Of a DNA stretch of 64,000 nucleotides, positions 12,304 through 29,500 are shown in pieces. The position numbers were made by a program, and so were the translations under genes. The notes below the pieces were generated by a model. That model was given only the letters and a program-made list of their open reading frames with translations. It searched no databases and was not told the DNA's origin. The stretch covers positions 1,071,622 to 1,135,621 of the forward strand of contig SSNP01000040.1 of NCBI GenBank assembly GCA_006937955.1. Direction: 5' to 3'. The stretch's first letter is position 1. Each line of letters opens with the position of its first letter. Origin of the DNA: Pachypanchax playfairii. Lineage: Eukaryota; Chordata; Actinopteri; Cyprinodontiformes; Aplocheilidae.

Positions 12304-14438
12304 GTTTTATTATGATGAGCCGCATTCAGAAGAACAACCTCGGGGATCTTCATGTTCTGTTCAGCAAACAATAGCAACTCTGACTGGTGCAGTGATGTAA
12401 TGTAGCAGCGTGTGGAAAACCTGCCCCAGGAGGGGCGAATATGGTTTGTGTGGTTTGATTTTTGATTAGAGGCCTTCTGCCTGGATAAGTGTCCATTTTC
12501 CAACCACATGAGAGCTGATTAGGAGGGAGTGGATCTGATAAAGAGCTGCTGGTTGCTGGAGAAGAGACCACACTCATTAAAGTAGTCTTACATCATCAGT
12601 TTGCACAATGATGTGAGACAGATGAGCATCAGGTTTAGATAAAACACTTACATAAAAGACATGCTGTTATTAGCTGTAAACAATATGCTTTTTCTTAATT
12701 CTCTTCACCTTCACTTCCTTCATATGTGCATGAAGTGAAACACCACCGAGCATCTGGGTAAGAAGCAGAAGAGTTTCTTATTGATTGTAACGCAAAACAG
12801 GCTGATGATAAATAACAAAATCACTTTTTGAACAAATCTTAAGAAATTTTATACAGAATTTATTTTAAATTATGGAAACTTCAAGTAAAAAAACACTTTC
12901 TGTGTGAACTTTTCAACAGCTGAGCGACAGACAGTTTCTTTAAACGCAGATTCAAATTTGAAGGAGAGTAAAAAGTGTTTTTCTGTAATTATAAAGTTGT
13001 GTTTTCATTTCTTGAACCAGACTGTAAGTTTCCTGTATGTGTGTGTGTAAGAGTAGACGTGTGACCAGCTGGCTTGATAAAAGCTTTTTGCAGTTGTACC
13101 TGGACATTCAGTAAGCCTGCATCCTGCTGCTGAAACGATTAACCATGGCAACAGGGAAGGAGGTTGAGTGCGGTGGTACAGCATCTGTAATGAGGTGTGT
13201 GCATAAACGCAGATGTGTGTGTGCCATTTGGAGCATGAAACCAGGGTTTTTCCACTGATGTACCAGGTTGTCTCAGAGGAAAACTATTAGATCCAGATGT
13301 TTTTATTCTAGAATTAACGTTGATAAATTTAATTCTTAATCAAAGTTTTTTATTTTATTTTGGAAATCTGTTTTGACTGAAGATAATAATGTAATTGTTA
13401 CTGGGATCAGTGCTTTGTTTGATTTTACAGCTTTTAATGCCTTTTTTAAGTAGAAGTCAATAAATGAGAATGTTTATATGAAATATTGATTCACAGTTTA
13501 CTATATTTGATTGTGCCTTTTTTTTTAGTAAATCGTGCTCTGAGACCATGAATTTGAAATAAACTTTTTAAAACGTTAAAATTAGATGCACCTCTTTTTT
13601 TCAACTTTACAAATTTAATTATTTGAGACAAGAATATTGGGGCTGGAAAGTTCTGGTGAAGCAGACTGAAGAGAGGCTGGGTTTCTGCTTCGGCCTGAAA
13701 ACTGGAAAAGGTTTTTTTCTTACTAAAGTGGTTTAGGTTAGGACCGAGTCTCACATTGGCTGGCCTCATTACCAGCCGGCCAGCGCACACACACACACAC
13801 AGACTTTATTACCCTCTGCAGAGCCAGTAGGAGAAGAGCAGAGGCCTCGGGGGCTGGAGGGGAAGTCTCCTGATGCACTTCGAACCAGATTAAGACTCCA
13901 CAGTCAGATGGGGATTATAAATGGAAAGCAATGACTCAGAGTATTTTGAAACAATAAATGGAAAGCAGGACAGCTAGTTGAAGCCAAAACATCTTGTGGA
14001 AACTGTTCCTGAGTTGGGAAAAAGGAGGAAGCCAAAAATATTTCCCATTTGAACTCATTTTAACTTGAGTTTTTCTGATGATTCATCAAGGCCGTCAGCA
14101 GCGATAACACACCAAATTATTCTGTAGCTGATGTTCTTTTGCTATGAATGTGTGTGTGGGAGAGAGAGAGAGAGAGAGAGAGGCTGGTGAGGCTTCAGAA
14201 CATTCAAGTCTAACAGCAAAGGACTCCTCCTCCTCTCCCTCCTCCTCTCCCTCCTCCTCCTCCTCCTCCTCCTCTTCCACTGAAGGCTGTTTATCAGGAA
14301 AGCTGAGCTCCTCTGACAAAAACAAGGGCTGGGGCTCAGACGGGAGGAGCAGTGTGTTTCCTGCACAGGCTCTCTCTCTCCATTTAAACACATTTTTAAA
14401 GACGTTCTTTTCCTGCTTTAGAGAAGAGGAAGATCATC
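12304..14438. other. thada-pik3ip1 intergenic region
   Basis: No convincing exon is seen. It holds a short (AC)n around 13788-13801, a (GA)11 tract at 14160-14182 and a (TCC)n-rich tract at 14224-14276. The last 200 bases before the pik3ip1 ATG probably hold its promoter and 5' UTR. The reading frames across the GA and TCC tracts are low-complexity artefacts. Confidence 0.6.
14160..14276. repeat. (GA)11 and (TCC)n simple repeats upstream of pik3ip1
   Basis: A perfect GA dinucleotide run spans 14160-14182. A polypyrimidine TCC/CTCTCC tract spans 14224-14276, about 160 bases before the pik3ip1 start codon. Such purine/pyrimidine-asymmetric tracts are common in proximal promoters; any role here is inference. 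Confidence 0.85.
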
Positions 14439-19319
<4,881 letters not shown>

Positions 19320-20584
19320 GTGGGCCTAGAGACCCCCAACAGGACTGTGATATGGTGTGAGTGGACAGAAACCCTCTCACCTCCCTGTTTGTCCTCTCCA
19401 CATCTCTGAGTGAGACTTGAACTCAATGCTGTGTCCTCTGTGTCCCTTTTTCCTTCATTTGTTTTACATAAACACATGAGGCACAAATGTGATCACGCAC
19501 GAAGGACACAGTCTTAACATCTAGGAAAAAGATCGCTGTGTTGAATCTGATGCTTTTTGGTGGAAACAACATCCTTCTTCTTAAAATAGAAAACTGATTA
19601 CATTTCTAGTTGGAAGGACATGGACAAGTCAGTATCTGATAAAAGCAGGTGTTATTGTGAAGATGATGAAGGTTGGAATGGGAAAATGTCCACCGTCTCT
19701 TGTTCCCTCAGGAAGACGTGGCTGTTTCATGAAGACATGTTTGATTTGTGTTGTCTGCTGGCTGAGCCAAAGGAGACAAGTAACATGTTCATACAAAGAT
19801 TGTTCTGTTTTAGAGACGCAAATATGTGTCTGTTTGAGGACGCACGAGACAAACGGGACTCATAAAAGACAAAAGGGAAAGTGTCCAGCTCAGACACGGT
19901 CTCAGCTGGATTCTTCCTGTTTGCACTCTGTCACGCCAGTGTAGTTTTTAAAAAGCAGTGATGGAAGCTGTAAGATGTAAAGCCCTCTTTTCTCTCACAG
20001 GTTAAGGAGTAACAGGAATTATCATCGTTCTCTCAGGATGAGTGAGACACAGTAGTTTGTCCTTGGGACAATGTAGCACTGCCACAACACAGATGGATAA
20101 AAAAGTCTGATGTCTGTCTGCAGTGTGTCACGGAGTGAATGCTGCAGCCTGCTGTCTCACAATCCATTATTCCGATGTTTTAGTTGTGCACTTAATGCAG
20201 AGTCCAAAGTTCTGTGTGTTTACATGAAAACATTCGACACCATGAATGCATGTGCATGACTGCCTGCTGTGTGTAGGGCCAAGTTTATTCATCTTAAAGT
20301 AGATGTACAGTAGTCATTATAAATACATGTATGCAAGCAGAAATCATGATACAGGGAGGATTTAAAGTTTTCTATCCTTGGGAGACACTGTTACTTCTCT
20401 CTGTGTTTCCATTTGGTTGGATGGCATGTCATTGATCCACATGATGTGGTTTTACCTGGACCTTCATCACTGGTGAGCAACGATTACTTCAAGTGTCTGT
20501 GTACTGGCTCTATTTTTTTTCTTTAGATACTGATGTTCAGCATTTGATTTTAGCATGTGTGAATATTTCTGTTGCCCAAACTGA

Positions 20585-20590
20585 AATAAA
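20585..20590 (+). promoter_or_regulatory. Candidate poly(A) signal of pik3ip1
   Basis: A canonical AATAAA lies about 1.27 kb after the stop codon, implying a long 3' UTR. It is followed by A-rich sequence, and the composition changes downstream. Earlier cryptic signals cannot be ruled out. Confidence 0.5.
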
Positions 20591-21273
20591 AACAAAAAAC
20601 AAAACAGACACTAAAGTGTAATGTGTTATTTAAAATAAAAAGGATGAAAAAATATGAAAAATACAGGCCACTTCGATAAAAACGTTCACACTATTTGGTG
20701 TAAATAAAACCGCAGCAATCGACGTTCTCATGACCCCTCTTTTAGGCCCTTTCTGATTGACGCATGCGCAAATCTTTACTCGAGGCCCAATTTTTTATTC
20801 TGTACCATGATTATTTACCCCAAACTGCAACCATAATCATAACTGAAGCCCACTAACTCACTATATGTGACATAAAAACAACAGATTGCAAGAAGTATTC
20901 ATATCTGATTTCAGCGCGTGCGTGAACCTCAGACTGGCGGGGCTTTAGAGAGTTGGGGCATCAGAGTGGCGCTGACAGATTGCACCCATGCGCAGCGTGA
21001 TTTCAAAGGAGTCACAAGAGGAAATGTTTAGCACTGGCGCCCTCTGCTGGTACATCTATAAAAACGTCAAATGGTAGATCGACCACAAATGAGGCTTTTT
21101 AATGGTTTACAAATTATTTGGGTTTCCAAGTTGTATTCTCAACAACTAATAAAATGCATTGAATATTTTTTTTTTTGTGCTTAATGTTACTAAAGACATC
21201 TTTAATGGAACGTGTTCACTGCACTTTAAATGTTCTGCTGAAAGTGCTAAATTTTTAATTGTCAAGACCAAAG

Positions 21274-21305
<32 letters not shown>

Positions 21306-23558
21306 CATTTAGGTATTTTAAAATTGAATTATTAATTCACTTCTCACAATTAACTAGAGAACAATCATAAAAATAATGCAAAATTTATGGTAGACTACAA
21401 GAAAGAAGAAATTCTGTGATTGTTAGGTTGCAGAATGTTTTTAACTTTTTTTTTTACCCAGACTGATCTGATATTTTGTCCAGTTTTGACATTTCAAGAT
21501 GTGAATTTTCTTTGATTACGAAAATCCTCACTTTAGGTTTTGTTAAGTGCTTTTAATAAATAAAAATCCCTTAAATCTGATCACCAGAGCCGTGTAGCTT
21601 TTGGTAAAGCCAATGTTATTCAACTTCAACATTAAATTATAAAAGAAAATCCACTCAAGTTTTATTGTAATAAATAACACAAGTGACAATTTAAAAAATG
21701 CAACTTTCAGGTTTATTCATGAAACACTACAGTGATATAAATAAAAGTGGTTACAAGTGTTTTCAGTACCTTGCTTTTGATCATAGCAAATTGTTGTCGA
21801 AATGTCTAAAAAAAAAAAAAATCTACAAACTCCCATTAGATAATAAAATCCAGTTAGAGGAATGTATGTACATGTTTTTATACATTAAAAGGGGAAAAAA
21901 AATCAGGTCCCTTTCTGAAAAAGTTTGTAAAGTCAGCTCACGTAAGATTATCTGACAATTTGTACAAAACTCCAATGAGGTTCGTCTTTTTTTTTCTTTT
22001 CCTTTCAAATGAAGAGTCTTCATTATCATTTTTTTTTTCCAAAAAGTAAATTTTAAAAATACAATATCATTTAAAAAAAGAGAACAAAAGTGTTAAGAAC
22101 TTGAGCCTAATCTCATCATGATTAAATATTTCATGGTGAGATCGTTTTTTTTACACAGATGTTTAAATTAGATTCTACCGTCATGCTCTGCCTTCTGTCT
22201 ACACAGCTGCTAGTTTTCATGGCAAATTTCAAGCACAAATTTTTCAAAACCAAAAGAAAATTCGATGAAAAAAGAAAAATCAGTAAAACGCATGATACAG
22301 TTGTACAAAACAATCTGTCACCAAACTGATGCAAGTTACTGCCTCAAAAAGAAAAGAAACCCCAACCTGTGATAGTTTTAAGTGTTTACATGACCTGAAT
22401 TAATTGGGAGCGTCTTTGTGTTCAGTGTTTAGAGCTGCTGCTTCTGGTTCAGATCTCAGCTGTGTGGAGTTGGCATGTTGTAAAGGACAGGAAACAGTTT
22501 TATGTCCCAGTGACCTCAAGTGCTTCAGTTTCTGTCCAGGGACCTTTTTGTTTATGGCCACGAAAATATGAAAAGTTTCACAGTAAAATAAAACAAAAAT
22601 ATCGTTTTTGCAACAGCTACAAGAAAACTGCTAAAAAGATCTTTAAATCTTTTTAAACAGTTTGCTTCTGTACTGGAAAAATTCTCACAGACTGACCTGA
22701 TATTATGTCTCAATACGTCTCATGATGTTTGAAAGCACAAACTAATGAGCTGCTAAAGACACAGAGGCAGTTTACAGGTAAAACCTACAGAGAGAAATCC
22801 AAATACTTCTAAATGTGATAAAATCAGCTGAGAAAGGAATTTGTTCAAAGAATAGGTTTGACAAACAACTGGTAAACCAGACGGCTGAGATCTGCTGCAG
22901 CAAAAATTAGAAAAAAAAAAAAAAAAAACAGGAAGAAGGTGAAAAAAAAGCTTTAAGTGACTTCAAGAAACCTACAAGTCCATTCTTCCCCTCCAGTGCC
23001 ACCGTGGTGGGTACATAGTGTGTTTAGGATTTCTAATTAACTCCAGTAATCTATTTAAGTTGTTTTGTTTTTTTTACAGAACTATTTCACAAGTTGAAGG
23101 GTGCAACGCTCCTCCTCGATCGTCAGGACTCTTTGTTTTCCTTTCTGAGGTGAAGCCGCCACTCCTTAACGCACGGACTGAAAAACAACCACCTCAGACA
23201 GAAAAACAAAACTGCTGTCACGTCAGGACTCGAAGGCTTTCAGTTTTACACAGTTTTGTCCACAGGAGGAAAAGAACCAAGCTAGTGTTTTTTGTAAACA
23301 TCCCCTGTGTTAAGTGGAGCCATAGTGATAAGATGTGACTAAATGTTAATCATTTGAAATGTGTTTTTCCACTCTCACTGCAGTTCAGATCATGGTCCCT
23401 CACAAAGAGACTGGTCCAGCTAATCAGGTGATCCAGTTCTAACATGGCTCAGGTTCAATAACATGTTCCTCTTTTTCTAATCCACAGTATTAGTGCAGCA
23501 GTTTAAGAGGCATCACAAAAAGTATGAAAGAATAAAACTGGTCAAACAGCCACATGTC
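20591..23558. other. Convergent pik3ip1/limk2 intergenic region, probably including the limk2 3' UTR
   Basis: AT-rich sequence with several poly(A)/poly(T) runs and an (AT)n tract near 21290-21304. On the minus strand, AATAAA motifs occur at 21661-21666 and 21712-21717 (seen as TTTATT on the plus strand). These would give limk2 a 3' UTR of about 1.9 kb. No coding exon was recognised. Confidence 0.45.
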
Positions 23559-26500
23559 CTATGTGCCATTATCTGCCGTGCTGGTGCAGTCTGGTGAGGC
23601 TGCCGTCGGAGTTGAAGGCTGTCCCGTGGTCTGGATCGGGTCTTTAGGCCAGTAGAGTTGACTCAGACTCTGATTCAGTTCATCCAGTTCAGTTGGCAGA
23701 GGGATTCCCAGCTCCTGGTTCAAGGACAGGGCTCCAAACCAGTCCTCAAGCTTCTGGAAGGGTGGACTAAAGAGGGAGGAGAGAAAAAACATCAAGAGGG
23801 CAAATAAAAAGGCTGTAAGGTTAGAACCAGACAGACAAGCTGCAGAGAAACATGAGGAAGTAATCTGCCAGCTGAGGCGTGTCCGTGTGAAAGCAGGTCC
23901 ACATGTTACCTGAAAGTGATTGTTATTCACCTGCAGGTGTGTGACGACCGTAAGGTGCAACAATACCACGTTTAGTTAAACTTTATGGTTTAGATGTTAC
24001 TGACGCAGAATGTTGATGATCCTTTGGTCATTGTGTTGTTTTAATGTTTTATGTAGTTTAAATAAAATGTTCCATTTTGCACACAAGGGCCACCGTACAG
24101 TTCGTAGAAAATGTCTCTTTTACTTTCGTAACATGCATTTATTTATTTTTTAAATCACTACTGGTAAAGTACAAACTTTTAAAAAGGACTTCTTGCTTCA
24201 TTTTTAACTGTAAATTATTGGCAGATGTTATAGATTTAGCTTAAGGAATGAGTCAGAGCTCAAACAGAACTTTGTCTATTATTTAATGTCCCGACTGTAA
24301 AACTTTGAGTCATCATCAGCCAATCACAGCAGTCTGCACACAATAAAACCTCAATATATGAAAGAAGTGTAAGGTTTAGTTCAGGGTCATGTGTACAAGC
24401 TCATCTCTGACATTTCTGTTATAAAACAAGACCAACGTGGTTAAAGTGCAAACCGTCACCTGTTTAAATAAAAAGAGCTCACCGGTTGTCTGGTGTCAGA
24501 TCACAACAAGCTACAGCCAGAGGAAAGAAAGCTGGTGGACAGTCTTCAGGGAGAAACTTCTCCACAAACTTGCCAACATTTAAACCAAAGTCCAGAGTTC
24601 TGGGGAGACACTCGGGGTCCGCATAAACCTTTCCAATGATCTGCTCACCAGTAACAGATAAAACATTTCAGGTAGATTTCATTAGATGGTTTTTAAATCT
24701 GCATATTAAAGATTTTTAATTTCACAACATCCTAAATCTGTTTAATGAGCCTCAACAGCTTTATGCTGAACTGATTTTACTAAAATCAAATCAGATGTTG
24801 GAGTGAAAACTGACCTCACACAGAACAATCCCAAAGGAGAAAATGTCCACCTTTTCATCGTAGCGTTTACCTGAAACGACAAAGATGAACTATAAGCCCT
24901 CTCTGAATGTTTCCCCCTCTGTACATCAGGTCAAGTTTCTTTTCTAACGCCGCACCATTTAGCATCTCGGGCGCCATCCAGTAAGGATTCCCTACAATCG
25001 TGTACCGCTTCTTTCGGTCGATACGTCGGAAAACTCTCTTTTTAGAAGGTTTTTCAGGTGAAGGTTTCACTTTCTCCTCTTTAGTGAGCCGAGAGAGTCC
25101 AAAGTCGGCAACGACGACAGTGTTGTCCTGTTAAAGATGAAGAATACATCAAGATGTTGTAAGTATTTTACTGTTTACCTGAACACAAGTGATATCACTT
25201 ACCAGTTTAACCAGGCAGTTGTGAGAGTTGAGATCTCTGTGGATGATGCTCATCGAATGAAGGTAGGCCTTAAAAAAAAAAAAAAGCATATTTTTGTAGG
25301 ATAAATTAAGTCAAAGATGAGTCAAGCTTCCTTAGATTAAGTAAAACGTCTTTAGAATTAACGTATCAGAAAAGATCTCCTTTATTCTAGGTTCATGTCG
25401 GGGGCTCTGTGAGCTCTGATGTCCATATAATGAGACACATGAGAGTATTTCTAAAGTGTTTTGTTTACAGCAAAACTAAAAAGCAGCTCACCATGCCAGA
25501 GGCGATGCTCTTAGCAAAGCTCACTCTTTGTTCCCATGGAAACACGTCCTGTTAGTCCAAAATAAAACAAAATGACTAAATTATTCACACAAACACTTCT
25601 GATACACATGTGATAAGATATAAACATAAACCTAATTTAGAGATAAATGAGTTTAAAAAAAAAAAAAAAATCATTTTTATAAAAAAAAAAAAAAAAAAAA
25701 AAAGACACATTTTCAATAATCGATGACGGGAGAACGGGAGGCACATTTTCTCCAGTTCATCTCTCATCCTGTTAACATGCCAAGCCGTAGAGGTTACTTC
25801 AGGTCACCCTCTCTTCAACAACTCTAAGCTCAGTTTTTGTCGCCACACAGTGAGGGGGAGGGGGTGGGGTGCTTTACTGAGAATAAGGATCAAAACAAGT
25901 CCGACTCACCATGTCTCTGATGAAATCCTTCAGAGTGCCTCCCTCTATGTACTCAGTTATCAGATTGAGCCTCTTATCCTTGTACAGCACACCGATAAAC
26001 TTCAGAACGTGGGGGTGATCGAGGCTTCGCATCACTTTGACCTGAAATTTGGAAGAAAACAAGAAGTTCCTCATTAAGATAAGCAAGTTCTCACTAATTA
26101 GTTCCTGGTAACGTAAAGCTTAAAAGAGAAAAAAGAACAATAGATTAAATAGAAGTTAAACTAATGTAACAATCTCTAAATCATGGAGGTGGTTGTTGCT
26201 GCTGATCACAGACCTCCTGCAGGAAGGTTTTCTGTGTCTCTTCATCACAGCGGATCAGCTCCTTCATCACCATCACCTCTCCTGTGGCTTTGTGAGTCAC
26301 CTGTGATGAAAGAAACCGTTGATTAGAAGCTCCTTGACAAAACTGAGAGGTGATAAAATATCTGGTGACACACTGACCTTGATGGCCTGTCCAAAAAATC
26401 CTTTTCCTAAAACTTCTCCGTGAATGAGGTCACAAGGACGGAAAATGCGATGAGAGCAGCTGCTGGAGGATCTCAGAGATTCAGAACGTCCAATGTCCCG

Positions 26501-29500
26501 TGTAATAAAGGGGGATTCCTTAATAGAATTTGGCCCAGGAGACTTGCATATGCTGTTACTGCGCCTGTATTAAAAGTTACATCTGTTACAGACCCACAAC
26601 CTGGAAGATGAAAATCCTTCATCATGGATTCTCTAACAAACCTCAAGGATCTCCTCTTCAGCGTGCCCTCATCCACCACTTTGGTTCTCTCCAGGACTGA
26701 GTCAGGTGGGGAGGACAGGCGCATGCGGGACGTGGCTGGAACACCTAACTGGTCCGCAGATGATCCCAGTCTGAGTCGGTCCAAACGCTGTCTGACTGGG
26801 TCGTACTCTATGAGCAGCTGCAGCGTGTGACTGGTACGGTGAATAAGATCATCCACCTGAAATCGGTAAACAGATCCCAGGGTTTTAGTTTCTCACAGGA
26901 ATGTATCCCACTCCCCCTACTCACTATACTTATTTAATATCATTAAGATGAACATGTCCTTCTGTTGGTTTCACAGGTCTGATTACTGGTTTTCATCTTT
27001 GTAAAAGAGAGTATTGATGTGTGGCAAAAACAAAAGAAAAACTACTTAGAACAAAATTAAAATCAATCAAGAGCAAAACGGGAGAACGTCTCTGGAATGC
27101 AACTGGGAGGTTGTGAGAATAAGTGTGTAAATCAGTCACCTGCTGTCCCCTCCCAACTCGAGAATGTGAGAATTGCACAAATCTAAAACGTAAAAGTACT
27201 GAAGTAATGAGGAAATGTACAAGTTTGTTTAAAACAATTCAGAGTTCATCAGCTCACCTCCTCCTCCATCAGTGTTCCAACAGAGACACCATTAATCTCT
27301 AAGATCCTGTCTCCAACATGGATGGCGTTTCGTACTTCTGGACTGATCAACATCATTCTGACCCTTGAAAAAAACAAACAAACAAAAAAAAAACAACAGT
27401 ATAAAATGTGAGTTCTGACATAACAGTAGGTCAGGTCTGTCTGTGTCAGTCAGGGAATAATGCTCAACAAAACAACAACTACTGTTCTTTTGCAGAGCTA
27501 CACCACCCCATGAATGTTTCCATAACCTGTAATCATTCTTACGTAAAGCATTACTCATGCTGTAATCATACAGAGAGACTCGGGTGTACACATCTGCCAC
27601 TGATACGTCCCACTTACTCTTTAACTTGAACGTTCGCCGAGCCGTTCACGTCCCTGAGCACCGACACCGAGAAGCCCCTTTTACCGTTAGCTGCAGACGG
27701 CATGGAGACGAGGGTCACCGTGTGAGGGAGCGAGTCCAGGATCGAGTCATGGGAGCGTTTTTCCAACATGGGTGTGAGCACCACCTGCTTGTAGCACTTC
27801 CCACTGCATAGAACAAGAAATCATGAGAATTGAATTAGTTGAATTAGTCCAGATAAAAGAAATAAATAAATAAACATAATGATATGATGCATCAACATGT
27901 AAAGCACTAATGCCTCAACAATGGTACAGACTTTGCATGTGAGAACTCAGTGGTTACTAACTGTCCTCCATGTTTCAGACTGCTTGAATGCACCTGATTC
28001 AAATGCATGAGTTGATACCAGGTTTCTGCAGAACCTGATGACATGCTGAGGTGTTAATTCAATCATTTCAATCAGGTGTGTTGGAGCTGGAAAACTACTA
28101 AAACTGAAGTTGGTGATGACTGATTTAATTGTTATGAAACATAAAAACCTTGAAGTGGAAGTATTTTGGTAATTGAAGCTGTTTGTGTTGTCATCACACA
28201 CGTTTAATATTTTAGGCTTCAACCAGCAAAATGCAGCATTCATGTAAAACTTTCCTTTAGATTACAAACTAGTTAAAAGAAAAGCTGTAACTTACCAGTA
28301 AAGTTTTGACCTCTCGACCAAGGCGTAGGTGTCCCTGTCCTCAATCACCACCTTGCAGCTCAAACACACAAAACACTCAGGGTGGTATTTGTGTTCTCCA
28401 GCCACCTGAAACCAAAAACAAACCCGATAATCTTCCATTCAGCACAAAGAAGACAGAAGTAATCCAAGACCGAGAGGCCGTGGTCCTGCTCAGCTGTGTT
28501 ACCGAGCAGTATGAAGTGAGGAGTATCGTTTGTTTTCCTCCTCCTTTCACTCTGGAGGGTGACACAGCGAGAACACCTGCTTCAACTCTGTTTGTCTGGA
28601 ATCTGCTATGACGTCAGCTTCATGCAGGTCTGAGTCTCACTGCTGTTCTGGCTTTCAACTCGTTCTCTCATTGACACTTCCTACACATGACTTATCAATT
28701 TCCCCTTTAGTAATTTAAGTCACACTTCCTTGACATCTGCCTCTACTCATCTCTCTCCCATGCAAGATGAGATAATGTGTCGGCCCAGAGGCGAGAAAAG
28801 GATGTAAACATGTTCCACACAGCGGCTGATTTCAGGTTCCTTCATGCAACAGAAACGTTTACGTTTACAGATCTGAGGTTTAAAAATAGGAAATGATAAA
28901 ATTATATTCAAATTAGATGTGAAACCTCTTGGTTCCAAAAAAAATGTGATCATTTTTGGTGTTGACTTTGCTGCTTTTTCACCTGCATTCAGAAGTTTTC
29001 TGTTTCTGGAGGAAAAAACAAAAAACAAAGGCCTTCTTGTCTGAATGTTTAGTTTCTGTAACTTAAAGTGTTTAGTAGTTTTCCACCGTCCACTACAGCT
29101 GTGAGTCAATCAGTTAATTAGTGAGTGACTGGTGGGAAAGGCTTCCCTCCTGTTGGATCAGCTGACTGATTGTGACATCTCCAGTCTGTCTGTAACTCCT
29201 CGCTCAGAGCAAAAACCAAAACCACCAACACCCTGGTTACAACCTGCCTCGGGCCTAAACAATAAGACAAGGCAGTAAAAAAGACTTGTGCAACAGCAAA
29301 GTACATAGACGGCTCCTTTTCAAAATAAAAGACTGTGGCATCAAAGGATAATAACAAAAAAAGAATGAAAAAAGCATTGCAAATGAACAGACACTGCGAG
29401 ATAATAACAGAACAACAGTTGTGTCGGGGTTTGAATGCCGAACATGCGGCTCTGTTTAAGCCTCCTGCTCCTCCTCCGCCGCTGATGCTGAACCACAATG

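Noticed and set aside
23018..23338. 106-codon plus-strand frame 3' of limk2
   Set aside because: Lies in the probable limk2 3' UTR, has no recognisable domain and no splice context.
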